This document shows positions 11,911 through 24,100 of a DNA stretch of 64,000 nucleotides, piece by piece. How positions within the stretch are numbered: the first letter of the stretch is position 1; each line of letters starts with the position of its first letter. The stretch comes from Saccharina japonica. Lineage: Eukaryota > Sar > Phaeophyceae > Laminariales > Laminariaceae. The stretch covers positions 658,290-722,289 of the forward strand of contig MEHQ01003574.1 of NCBI GenBank assembly GCA_008828725.1. Direction: 5' to 3'. The notes under the pieces were generated by a model. It did no database searches. It was not told the origin of the DNA and was given only the letters and a program-made list of their open reading frames with translations. Both the position numbers and the translations under genes were made by a program.

Positions 11911-14900
11911 ATGCGTCTCCTCCGAGCATGCATCATGTTCCTGGCAATTTCGGGTTTTTCCAGCTCGTTCAAGCCTGCCTTTATCAAAGCAACCCGGCCA
12001 GTTTCGAAGGCTCTGCAGGCGACGACCACGCCTGTCATCGACAGCGACGCGGAGGCGTTCGAAAGGATCACCCTCGCCCGTCGGTCCACGAAGCACTTCG
12101 AGCGGCGAGCTGTCCCGGACGAGCTCCTGAAAAAGGTGTAATCTGTCTGCCGCCCCCGCTACTGACCTGGACCACCCCCCCCCCCCCCCTTTCTGGAAGG
12201 CTGTATACGAGTTGGCCCAGCTTCAACAAAATTATTGAAATAAAGTTGACTTTGAATACTGGCCCTAACCCTAACCCTAAACCCGACCGCTTGGGAAGTT
12301 TCTCGAAACGAAAATATGCTGCAAATTTCGTGTAATGTGGATTATCAACCATGTTGCCGAAGCTGGGCCATGTCGCGTACACTACTGCCCGCTACCTAGC
12401 TGTCTGATTTAGACCATGTATTCCCTTTTGGCCTCTGAGTGTTTGTGCTACCACCTTCTGGACGGTGACCGACGCACATCACGCCTATTTACATTTGAGA
12501 CCAAGGTTTCTAGGACATTTGTGCGTGATTTTCAAGCCAAATAACACATGGTGTGCTTGCTCTTGGTGAGCATGGCGTTAGAGTGCAAACCGTCCGTATC
12601 GCTACCAAAAATATGACTCGAGCATCAAAACTGGGATTATTACTTGGTGTGCTTGGTGCACAAAGACAGCGTTGTACGTAGTGAGGCGGAGTAGTGCTAA
12701 CCTTGGGATGGGTCTCGGCCTTTTTTGTTTTTGTTGCGGTCTTTGAGGTGTTGGCGCTGGTGATGCGATCTCCTTCGGGCTTCAACGCACAGCCGTACGA
12801 ATGCGTGGTGGTGACATCTGAGGAAGCCAAGAAGAAACTCAGCAGGGCCATGTTGGGTGCGAATCGAGAGAGGTGGGCTTGAGTAAAATATTTATTAGCT
12901 CTTTTCGGGACCCAGTTGCGTACACGTAGCCGACCTATAAAGCGGCAACTGTGGTGTTGACCATGCCACTCGTGTTCGGTTTTTCTTTGTACACTACGCC
13001 AGGGTCTTGGAAGCTGGAGCAACGGTGGTGTTCGCGTCTGACTTGAACAGCATGAAGAACGTCAAAAAGTTAACGTGAGTGTGTCAGCAGGCAAGGTGGA
13101 TGACAGGTGGTCACCGCCAGGAAAATCGGTGACACTGTTCGACCTTTATCTTACCTGGTGCTGTTCGAGGTTCTGCATCGTACAGGCGTAGGAGCTTAGT
13201 TGTCTTGCCCTGTACTATCAGTGTATCAGGTATAAGCTCAAAGGGTATTATTCATTGGAGCCGAAGCACCGTGTTGAGGAAACTGATACACTACGATGTC
13301 TCAAGACTGTTGGTGTGTGGCAGCCTTCCGTCTCCCCGGTACCAAAGCCTCGCTCCTCAGCTAAAGGCAAAAGAGAGGAACCACCGCAGCCGTTGCAACT
13401 TGGACAGGAATCAACCCAGACCAACAGGGCGATGATAGACGTCTCTCCGCTCCCCTGCTCCCCGCCCCTCCTTCCTTGCTTCAGGAAGCTGCTCGGAGAA
13501 GAAGGTTGGCCGGAAGGGTTCATAAGCAAGGTACCGCTGTATCTGTCAGTGTTTTCTACCGGGCACAAACGATTTTTTCGACTGCCCCTTGTTGTGATAA
13601 AGAAGGCCTCCTTCGCCGTAGTGCAGAGGTTAGGGAAGGGCATGCCGACCGTGGCGGGAGCGGAAACATGGGCTTTCAAGAACACCATGCTGGCTGTTCA
13701 GGTAAGATTCGTCGTTGCGATCGTCGGTAGTTTCTTTGCGGGAAGACCGGTGCGGATTCGGTGTGCTGAACACTGCTGTCTTTACTGTAGACTGTAGTAT
13801 TTTTGCAGGAAGACCAGTGTATTTACTCGATTTCGGCGACGCCAGCACTACTGCCTGTGGTCTCTAGTCTACTAGGCGCGCGGCGATAAGTGCTCCCGGT
13901 CCTCGTCCACTTGTGCATCGTCCGCGCATGACGGCCGTAGGGGAGGTTTGATTCGTCGCGAAAGAAAGTTGACTTATTGCTCCTGGGGTAAGCAACTATT
14001 CATAGTCGATCCCCTCAAAAAAAGGAAAGAGGGAAATCAGTCGTGCTGTCTATAACAATAAGCTGTTATTTCTACTCATGAAAAACACAAAACACACCCA
14101 GGGTCTGTATCGATTGTTTTTACGTGATACCAGGTATATTACAAGTTCCGTGGTCACAAACCATCATACGAATCAGAGAAAAGCATGCATCGCCTGTCTG
14201 CTGACCCTGAGTTCTGTTTTTCGTGACAGGAGCTACTGCTGGCAGCGACCTCCCATGGGCTGGCCTCGTGTCCCATGGAGGGTTTCGACATGCGGCGATT
14301 AAGAAAGGCGTTACGTATCCCACTGCGGTACTCGATCCCAATCGTGGTTTGCATCGGATACCCGTCCGAGGAGCAGCGAGATTTTAAAACGCTCAGGTGC
14401 GCAAGAAGCCGGTTTATGATAGACGTGTATTATCGAGGCATTCAAAGAGCGGCTGTGCCGAGATCAAAATCGCCTCCGAAACCGCGACGTTACCAAATTC
14501 CATCGCCACTCCCAGCTCAAAGCTGAAACCGTCGTATGTAACACCCTGGTTTGACGGCAATTTTCAGTATTTAATAAGCGCAAGCCTTTTTGTGTGCAGC
14601 ACAAGCTTGGAAATGGATTTATGTGCTTAGCCGAAATTATATTTCCAGCTGTCATGTGTTGCTTTCACCGTGCAAGCGGCCACATTCCTCGCTTATGAGC
14701 GAACGGTAACGTAGTTCCCTGTCATGCACCCATGAACACATTACATCACGTGTCAACATAGCTGTCTTGTGTTGGCTTCGTTCATCGCTCGCGCAAGCGG
14801 CCACGTTGCCCGCTCAGCAGCGTTTGGTAGAAATTCGCTCACAGGCAACGTTGCTTGCCGGAGCGCCCGGTAGGAGGCGTTGCTTTGCAGTGTTGCTTTG

Positions 14901-15055
14901 CGGCTCGCGCGCTTTCTTCCCATGCCGACCCGTTTATTTCGCACCTCTTCTTCGCATTGTGCTTATCGTGTCGATCGAATGGCAGGTTTGACCCCGGTGA
15001 GGTTTTCCACCGAGACGAGTTCGGCACCACGCTGGAAGGGATCCCGTCGTTATGA
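11911..15055 (+). CDS. Nitroreductase-family (FMN) oxidoreductase with N-terminal leader
   Basis: Exons 11911-12135, 12748-12872, 13003-13074, 13485-13701, 14230-14396, 14986-15055; all phases agree, giving 291 residues and a TGA stop. Members use FMN and NAD(P)H to reduce nitro compounds, quinones or related substrates; the substrate here is unknown. Visible family marks: RRSTKHF near residue 58 (phosphate-contacting Arg/Ser of FMN), RSPSGFNAQPYECVVV (APSS.N.QPW-like box), AGAETWAFKNTMLAVQ, and a late ASCPMEGFD box that fits the known G..P..GF motif. The start gives a hydrophobic leader (MRLLRACIMFLAISGFSSSF) followed by basic residues. This is a signal peptide and could be the first part of a bipartite plastid signal, though the usual Ala-Phe cleavage motif is only approximate. 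The mature domain begins near residue 45. Intron 1 carries a MITE. Confidence 0.88.
12211..12370. mobile_element. MITE family 1, copy in nitroreductase intron 1
   Basis: A 160-bp element has inverted ends: ttggcccagcttcaacaaaa on the left and a right end reading ttgccgaagctgggccatg. The interior holds ccctaaccctaaccctaaac, a telomere-like run, then a segment shared with the copies at 39607 and 51198. It has no coding capacity. A C-run (about 12171-12190) lies just upstream. Confidence 0.75.
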
Positions 15056-18000
15056 GGTTTCTCACGGCATCCTCCGTCCGCAGACCTCCACCGTCACAAT
15101 TGTGCACTGAGCCACCTCTGAGTTGCCCGAATGAATAGTAGTCTATACCATTTTTTTTATTTAGTGTTTTTGTTTGGTGAAAAAGGGTTCGTTTGATCAA
15201 AACCTGCTTGGTTTTACAACAATCGTTTGATTGAAGTTGTTTTTAAACCAGAAACGTTTGACTTTTCGGTTGTGGACACCCTAGGTTGACAGCCAGGGAA
15301 GTACTAGTCTTCAGCGCAGACTTATTCTTCGAAGGCCTTTTCGTGTCTGTATGGATTCAATTTACGTTATCGGGCACATTGAAATGTTGAAAACACACAT
15401 GGGCTACTTTTTCGACGCCATGACATGCGACGGTCAGGCGTGAAGGTGAATGATTCTCGCTGTATTCGTTGGTACTACGTATGCGTTGCACCAGCGATTC
15501 ACCGAATACGGGCATGGGTTATGCGTTTTCGATAGGACCGATACGGCCTTGTTTCGCTTGAAGCAATAGCAAGAAGCCCAGTAAAAACGTGAACGACTTA
15601 ACAAACAGATGATATCACTTTGCAGGTATTATACAGGTATTTATTACGAACGAAAGCGAGTTTCTAATTTACACGGCGCCAAAAACTAGGGACCCCTTTC
15701 GAGATGGTGGAAGCGACCGACCGACCGATATCCACCAACGCACGCAAGTTGACGACAAATATAAACATCCTGCTGCGCGAGTTCCCAGCGACAGCTGTCC
15801 ATTTTTTGTTCATTGACTACACACGGTCGGCATTTACGCAGGAAGAACTCCGGGCCCCAGCCCAAGCTTATCCGGGTATCACTGCCACTCCCAAACACAA
15901 AACATCGTGTACAGAAACACCGCCCCGCCACATTATACAACCAAGGTAGAAAGGTAACACATTGAAATATTCAGGCGATGTTTGGAAGCATCGAAAACAG
16001 CTTGTATCTTCGGTGGCTGTGTCGACCACCAAACGAACAAAAAAAATGCTATTGTAGTCTGTCCCCCACTGACAAACAGGCGTTGTCCATCGAACACTGA
16101 AACATCGTCCCATCACACTGGGGGCGCTTGGTACCAGAGAAAAGTTTGGGCGCCTTGTGCTTTCCATGACATCGACTTAATTGGACATATCATACCGGTG
16201 CCCATACCATGTTGAAGTTCAAGTCAGGCGCAACGCCATCCGAGGTGAAACCATCCAGTGCGACCAACCGTTAGCAACGCTGTCCGAGCGACTTGCCGCA
16301 ATCAATCCTTCCTCCACCACATGCCTTTCCCACGAACGAACTGAAACAAAAATACTTGGGGTCCATGTGCCTGGCTTGGGCCCTCGCTAGCATTGGAACA
16401 GGAACACTCGTACCACGGTCCTAACTCCGTTCTCGCCGCTGTGTCAACAGCGGTAGCAGTTGCTATACTTCACTCGAAGTCATTTCTTATCAAAAACTTT
16501 GCACTGGCGCACAAAACTGCGGACCACGAACAGTGCGCGAAATTCGCCAAAGGCAGAAAAGAGGGGATATTTGCCCCGTCAACTGAAGCAGTATGATAGC
16601 ACCAGCCGAGCCGACTTTTCCACCAAGCCGTCGACCCGCCGTGCCAACCAACTGTCGCGTCAACTTGCCTGCCTGTTTTCCCTTCTGCGTTGTCCAGTCC
16701 AAATGCAACGAAAGAAACCCAGGTCTACGCCCCGTATCGTACACATAAGCCCCGTGTAGGATCCCACAGTTCAATCCACTTCGCGCTCAATGTGCTCGTG
16801 AAGTATCACCGTCGTTAGGCGAACGCGTGATTTGTCACCCTTGTGGCGGACGGAGCGGAGCATCGAACGCTGGACGAAACAAAACGCGATACTTGGTTTG
16901 ACGCAAATAACATAGCCAGCGGAACGACAAAACTCTTTGGCCCCTCAATTGTTGAAACCGATGGGAAAAGCTCTAACGGGACGGTAGTCCGGCCTCCCAG
17001 AGGATTTCCGGTGCCACCTGTTTCCCCCCTCAGAAACAAGGACAATCCGCAATTTTAACCGGCAGAAGGTCTGCACCGTGGCGACTGTACGTCCGAGAGA
17101 TTGGCGGCACACTCCTGCCCGACAAGGTACGCGGCGCCGTGTTCAATTCTCTCGTGCCACATTGGCGCAAGGTCAGCTGCTCGTCAACGCTCAGCACATA
17201 CACCAACCGCAGAGGTCAGCACCAACCGCCCAAAGGCCGGTACATACGGTGCGTGTAGGGATTAACCGACGAGGAAAATAAGATGGAGACGTTGTCTCGT
17301 GGTTTCGCCCTGCAGCGACAGTTTTGCAGTAGAGCTCCGGGAAGCAAGGACAACACCGCCTTGACGGCAAAGAGCCTTGCTCTTCCTCTCAGAGTGCCTG
17401 CCCAACACGTCCCCTCAATGGAACAGGCCCCGCTCTACCTCTCAGAGTGCCTGCCCAACACGCCCCCTCAATGGCAACAGCCCCGCTCTGCCTCTCAGAG
17501 TGCCTGCCTAACGGAGACGCACCCCGGAAGGCAGACTGGGGCTCTCTTGAGGTTCGCGCCTCTGGCTTGACTCCGCACTTCCTTCGCCAAGGAAATGGCC
17601 CAGACCCAATATTTTCCCAACCCCTCCCCCACACCCACCCACCCCCTCCCATCCCCACCACTCTTCCCTGCCCGGCACCGAAACGCATGCGCAACGACCA
17701 AACCCTGTCGAGGCTCGCGCCCAAGTGACGCAGAGCACGACCGTCCTGGTTAAGGCGCTTTGCGTAAAAGCCACGGCGGGTTAGCCAGTGCCAAGACCAT
17801 GCAGGTCTTCTCTCCACCCCGTGACTTGCGTCATTTTGGATAGGCATTGCGCACACGCGCGACGCGCGCCCTCAGTGGGTTCCTGCGCGATTTTGCCTTC
17901 CATGGCGGGGTCGGTTTCGCAAACAAACGACGGGCAAGTCGGTCCGGTGCCGTGTCGCTTTCCCAAGCAGGCGGCCCGCGCCTTAAGCCCGGAGACTTGC

Positions 18001-19577
18001 GAAGTCTCTCAAGGGGCGGCGATGGCTGACGAAGGGGGGGTCAGGCTCCAGCCGCCAAAATGCTCAAGGTTGCAAAGGTTCGACGATTCTCGGCATGATG
18101 TCTGCCTGTCCTTCCTGAGGAAAAAACAGGGCCGACCTGGTTGCTTTCGGCGTCGATGAAGGATTCTTCGTGGTGTGGCTTTCCCGCTCGCCCATGCGCA
18201 AATCGCACAAAAGGCGCAGCAGTCGGCGCGCACTTGGGACACTGCAGGGAGGTATTCCGCCAGCGTTATGTCCCACGCGGGTGTTTGCGTTACTCCCCGG
18301 ACCGCCAGCCTCCCACCTTGGCGTAGCCGTCGGAGTATCTGCGCGATGGACGCGAATATTTTAGACCAGAAATCAAGAGGAGCGGTTTAGTTTCATGGCA
18401 AGCTCGCATCACATATATATGGTATGCCTCTACGATCGTGAAGTCTGTCGACAGTCAGAAACGTGTGGAGGTTTCGCACTACGGTATTAGAGCCTATACG
18501 TAGGAAACGAACGACAGGAAAACGCGCAAGCTGCAGCGATGGGGTGCGCTACTATAGTCGCTAACGCCGCCGCAAAAGCAAACCACTTCCGTATAAAAAA
18601 AATCCTCCATATCCAGACACGCAAGACACGTAGTACCCCGTATCAAACTCCAAAGCCCTCCTAACAAAGCCCCCAGCAAACGACAGAACCTGTCTTCGAC
18701 TGTACCGTTACCTACCATCTAGAACGGTAACCCCTCAACCCACGGAGACTAGCAACCTCTCAACCCACGAAATGTCATTTCTCTCGCTCATCAGCAGCAT
18801 ACAAACACCGACGCGCCATTCGCTCCGTGATCATTCTGCGCACCGATTCTGCCCGTAAGCGGACGCCTGACTGGCAGAGACGTACGACGCCGAAACGCTC
18901 CCAGACTGGCTGGGTGGGCCCGCCGGCGCGCCCGCATCGATGGGGCCGGGTCCAAAGCCAGCAAAGGCGGAGTTTCGCTGGCCATACCTGGGAAGGCGTT
19001 ATCAGAGACGGAAATAGGGGGATACGGGGTGCTTCAGTTACGCAATCCCTTTACACCGTAAAGAGCGTTGAGTCGCGCAAAGGTGCGATCGTTTTTGACT
19101 GCTCGATTTTTTCAGAACGGGAAGGTTGCCAAATACCGAACCAATACCGAACAAGGTGTTTTCGAAAAGGTCTGGTCGAGAGCCTTCCGAAAATATATTT
19201 TCCGATTTTTTTTTTCATCAACCCTTTACCGTTGTCGAGAAAACGAGCGCTGAAAAACGGTCGCACCCGTATGATAAGCAAACTCAACGCTCTTATACCC
19301 ACGTTTAGGGGGCAAGCTACTTGGGGATTAGAGTCGAGTTACTTTTGTTACTTTTGCAGCGGTAAAGGGAGCTTCGCAAGGCGGACGCAGCAGCGGGCAT
19401 TGGTGAGGCGGGGAGAAAGCCCAGGCACCAGTTCGAGATTTGGGAGCAGTCCAACGCTCGGAAAGGGCTAGCAGATCAGACACAGTATCGAACGATCAAA
19501 AGTGATTTGCCCAGACCCATCTCGTTCGCACGGCACGCAACGCCATCGGTAACGGTGCAGCACCAGCGCGCAAGTGT
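15056..19577. other. Spacer between nitroreductase and UPF1 3' ends
   Basis: No recognisable gene. Open frames of 60-214 codons occur on both strands, most in the GC-rich part (16.1-19.5 kb). None shows a domain, and the longest (18827-19471) is Arg/Ser-rich with no matching neighbours. A 2.3-copy tandem repeat is at 17382-17510 and a short purine/T-rich hairpin-prone region near 19190-19215. Degenerate mobile-element DNA is possible but was not identified. Confidence 0.45.
17382..17512. repeat. Tandem repeat of about 57 bp, 2.3 copies
   Basis: Units share the core ctctcagagtgcctgcccaa followed by cacg, ccctcaatgg and aacaggccccgct-like sequence, beginning near 17382, 17439 and 17496. The third copy is cut off after gtgcctgcc. 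Confidence 0.8.
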
Positions 19578-21161
19578 TTAGACACGAAGCGCGTCGGCAC
19601 AGGCAGCACGGCAAATGGGGTGGGCATACCCGTATTCGTCGACGCCGTGGGACGGAGCCGATGCCCAGGGTCCTCCGAAGTCGCCGCCTCCTCCTCCTCC
19701 TCCTCCTCCTCCCCCTCCTCCGTGTCGGTCATTCGCACGCGGGGAGTCCGAGTAGCCGTAGCCGTAGTCGGCTCCCTGCCATAATCGCGGTGTAGGGGGG
19801 GCAGGGGGGGGGTGCACTCATTATCGTGCATGGGGGGGGCAGAAAACCGGCCAATGGCAAGAAAGAAAAAGAACCGATCAACGATGCTAATAATAAACCT
19901 GCAATATTGAAAGACTCACAAACGGCCTATTTATCTATACGCAGATCTATATACTGCTGTTTCGTTTTTGAGCTCATCAAAATAGTCTTTACAGTGCATC
20001 GAAGATGCGCGACATTCGAGCGACACAACCAACTATCCTCAAAACCAATCGACACTGCCTCCTAAGACACCTCTAGAAAAGCTGCTGCGAGGTCGTGTTT
20101 GGAGTGTAGGACCACCGCTCTTCCATTCTAACACGTGATAAATTAACAGGAGCGAGGCGTCAAATACCGAGAGACCAATGGCGGCGTCGAAACGTACTAT
20201 ATAAACGTACTATATAAACGTTCACGCTGTCACCATTTTCCAAGCAGAAACCGGCAGGTTTAAAGGCCGTTGGAGTTACGCTTACATCAGGGCGGATGGA
20301 GTAGCGAGGGTCGTAGCGCGAGTCCATGGGTTCGCGGTCGGCGTCCCCCCTGCGTCCAGATCTGTCCCTGTCATCCCACGACTTTAATGCACAAGGGGCG
20401 CGCGGCAAACAGCAGCGGGTAGCACGAGAAACAGCCGAAGTCAGCACACATCATGCCTAAGATAGGGCATGCCTTATTCGCGCTAGGAAAACTCGTGGTG
20501 GTGGGTATCTGTAAGAAGGTACGCCTTACTACGCCTTACTACGCCTTACTACCTCCATCTGCTGTGTGCACTGATGGAAGGTGGAACGCTTTATTTTATT
20601 TGAAAACGGATCTCCGGCTTCACCCAGGTCGAAAGCAAGGCATGCCCTATCCCCTTTCCCCAACATTTCAGGCGGCCGTGTGAATTCGCAACTCGCTTCC
20701 CGCGTAATTTCTAGCACCCTTGAGAAATCTACAGCGGTTTCACACCACTACCGCGACCGAGACAGGGCCGGTGCAAGCTGATTGAGGTCTCGATTACCGA
20801 GGTGGAGGCCGCGTATCGACGGCGTACCTCCAGAAAGCCCCGATAGCAGTGGCACATGTCTGGGGTACCTGCAAGCAGCAGCCCAACGTTACCGCGGGAG
20901 ATAGACGAAACCCGCTACATGTGTAGCGTGCAGTAGCATACAGCATTGATAGCATGCAGCAACACATGGCAAAAAGGCGCGCACGATGGCCTCTATGATA
21001 GTGCTGCCACGCACCTGAGAGCTGGCGGCGGCGTGGGTGCCCTGCGCGAGCGCGGTGAAGTAGAGCTTGCGGTGGTCCATGCGGCCTTTCACCGGAGGCG
21101 GGAACGACATGAGCGACGTCTGCATGTTATCCAGGGGGCCCTCCACCAAGCAGTCGTGGTC
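19578..21161 (-). CDS. UPF1: UPF1 block 5: C-terminal tail
   Basis: Exons 21015-21161, 20286-20381, 19578-19775. The first starts [20 protein letters not shown], matching human VLVEGPLNNLRESLMQF, then diverges. The second is charged ([18 protein letters not shown]) and ends at a GTAAGC donor. The last has [15 protein letters not shown], a run of 13 Gly and [16 protein letters not shown] before the TAA. It lacks the long SQ-rich tail of animal UPF1, whose phosphorylated SQ motifs recruit decay factors; only an SSQ is seen. The last two exons rest on splice sites, phase and composition, not on homology. Confidence 0.75.
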
Positions 21162-24100
21162 CTGCGCAGACGAAGACGCACAGCATGGCACGAAAGGATA
21201 CAGATGAGAGGCAGCACGAAAGGGTACAGGTGATATGAAAGAACACCAAGGACAGCATGAAAGTTCACGGGATAACCCTTGAAACGACATGAGCTACAGG
21301 AGAGGAGGGCCGTGTGAGTTGGCATGGATGACAGCATGAAACGATATGGGCTACAGGAGAAAAACGCCATGTTAGTTGACATGTTGACATGGGCCGGTCG
21401 AACAGCCGTCTCGGGGATGGTCGTGGGAAGGCAGGTTCGAAGCTGGACACAACGTCTGCCCTCATCCACAACACTGACGATGCATCACTTTACCACCGTT
21501 TGTAAACCCGCAACGAGAAACAGGCAAACGTCGTCTTGGTGGCTTGGCGCCCACCGTCCTGGCAGCTCAAATATTGCGGAGTGTCCCACCAAATCAACCA
21601 CATCAAAATGTTTAACCCGCACCAAACACACCTCCGGCATGGCGCTCGAGGCATTAGGCTAATATAGCCAAGGCCATACGATAGGGGAGGGGGGGGGGTG
21701 TACTCATGTCATGCATGGCCGTAGTTGTATTACCATATACCCTTGTATCCCTACAATGCCGAGACGGAGCAATCAAGTGGTGACAGGGCTACACGTGTCG
21801 CGTTACCTTGTAGAAGTTGACGAGCGCGTTCCACAGTGGGTTCTTGGCCAAAACCCGCGGGTTCCCGATGATGATGCATCCGAAGCGAGCTCTCGTGAGG
21901 GCGACGTTGAGGCGCCGAGGATCGGAAAGGAAGCCGATGCCCTGGTGCTCGTTCGATCTGGTCGGTAAAGATCGGCAAAAGTCGGAGGGCGTGATGAGTT
22001 TTTGGTGGAACGGCGGGAAGCACTGGTTCGGGTAGGTGAGAGAATGGCCATGCGCCGCCTCCGACTCTCAAGGGCTGTTAGGGTACGTGTCGAACCCCGA
22101 ACATCGGTGCAACAAATAACCTACAACAGTTGTGTAGCCTGCCCCTCTACGTGCGCGATGCATCAGAACATTACCAACCCCCCTCGTGGTCCATCTCCAT
22201 CCACAGAAACCATTCGCAGAGCTAGGTCAACGCGGTGTAGTGCTTGCATGTTGCATCTTGTTCCACCACATGCCCCCCAAACAATCAGGCATTCGTTATG
22301 ACGACACTAAATTAAAGACAGCGCAGTGTCTCGCGTGCAAACATTTCACACCCTGTACAACTACAACTAACAACTACAGCTGATAGTTGTGCGCGGCCGC
22401 GACTACTCAGTAGTTGTCCCTAAACAACTAGTTGCATAGGTTTTTCACCCAGTAGTTGTCTGTAGACAACTAGTTGCACAACTTTTTCAAACAGTAGTTG
22501 TCTACAGACAACTAGTTGCAGGTTTTTCACCAAGTAGTTGTCTACAGACAACTAGTTGCACAATTTTTCCAAACAGTAGTTGTCTACAGACAACTAGTTG
22601 CACAACTTTTTCAAACAGTAGTTGTCTACAGACAACTAGTTGCACATCTTTTTCAAAGAGTAGTTGTCTACAGACAACTAGTTGCACAACTTTTTCAAAC
22701 AGTAGTTGTCTACAGACAACTAGTTGCACAAAAAAATCAAACAGTGGTTGTCTGCGGACAACTAGTTGCGCAACTTTTTCATAGAGTAGTTGTCTGCAGA
22801 CAACTAGTTGCACAACTTTTTCAAACAGTAGTTGTCCACGGACAACTAGTTGCACAACTTTTTCAAACAGTAGGTGTCTGCAGACAACTAGTTGCACAAC
22901 TTTTTTAAACAGTAGTTGTCTGCAGACAACTAGTTGCACAACTTTTTCAAACAGTAGTTGTCTACAAACAACTAAAGTTGCACAACTTTTCAAAGAGTAG
23001 TTGTACAGGGTGTGCTACTTTTGGATGGGAACCTGGACCTCATTCCTGAGGACATCCCGAAGCTGGGCCATGACTTGGTGCACACCAAGATCCCCGGGCG
23101 GTTGTCGAACCCCATTGCGGGGCTGGCACAGCTCGACGGTGTGTTTGGTCTGTTGGACCTCACCGACGAAGTGGAGGCGGAGGTTTCAACAGCAGACTAT
23201 TAATAGTAGAGTAATCCGGCGGAGGGGCGGCGCGTGATAGCGGTCTGGCCGAGTTGCGATTCTGTCTTGCTAGTCGAGAGGCCTTTAGAATCTCGCCTCT
23301 TTTCTGATATTTGCCGACACGAATTAACGCAATCTCTCATCATATGTATGGTGCGGCAGAATGATAATGGGCGGGGGTGAGGTGCGGCTTTTGGTGGGTG
23401 TTGGGTATTGCATTTTGTTTCACGCGCTCTGGGCGGCACACTCACCAAAACAATAGAATATATGCAATCACGTGGAAGATGTAAAGGCCAATAGCAATGG
23501 TTTTCGTTTGGTTCGGCGACCGGGAGTAGCACATGTCGAACAATGTACACGTTCAGGTTGGCCGCAGACAACTAGTTGTAGTTGCCTACAGACAAGCAGT
23601 TGCAAGGTTTTTCACCCAGTAGTTGTCTGCAGATAACTAGTTGCACAGGTTTTCCAAACAGTAGTTGTCTACAGACAACTAGTTGCACAACTTTTTCAAA
23701 CAGTAGTTATCTACAGACAACTAGTTGCACAACTTTTTCAAACAGTAGTTGTCTACAAACAACTAGTTGCACAACTTTTTCAAACAGTAGTTGTCTACAG
23801 ACAACTAGTTGCACAACTTTTTCAAACAGTAGTTGTCTGTAGACAACTAGTTGCACAACTTTTTCAAAGAGTAGTTGTCTACAGACAACTAGTTGCACAA
23901 CTTTTTCAAACAGTAGTTGTCTGCAGACAACTAGTTGCACAACTTTTTCAAAGAGTGGTTGTCTACAGACAACTAGTTGCACAAATTTTTCAAACAGTAG
24001 TTGTCTGCAGACAACTAGTTGCACAACTTTTTCAAACAGTAGTTGTCTACAGACAACTACAGTAGTTGCACAACTTTTTCAAACAGTAGTTGTCTGCAGA

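Noticed and set aside
12263-12285. Chromosome end or telomere
   Set aside because: Only two or three ccctaa units lie inside a MITE that also occurs elsewhere, flanked by normal gene sequence.
16100-18400. Possible degenerate retroelement
   Set aside because: Frames are broken and GC-rich, but no reverse transcriptase, integrase or capsid-like motif and no terminal repeats could be recognised, so no element is named.
18827-19471. 214-codon plus-strand ORF
   Set aside because: Composition is Arg/Ser-rich and irregular, with no domain, no matching exons and no coding-like periodicity. A chance frame in GC-rich DNA is more likely.
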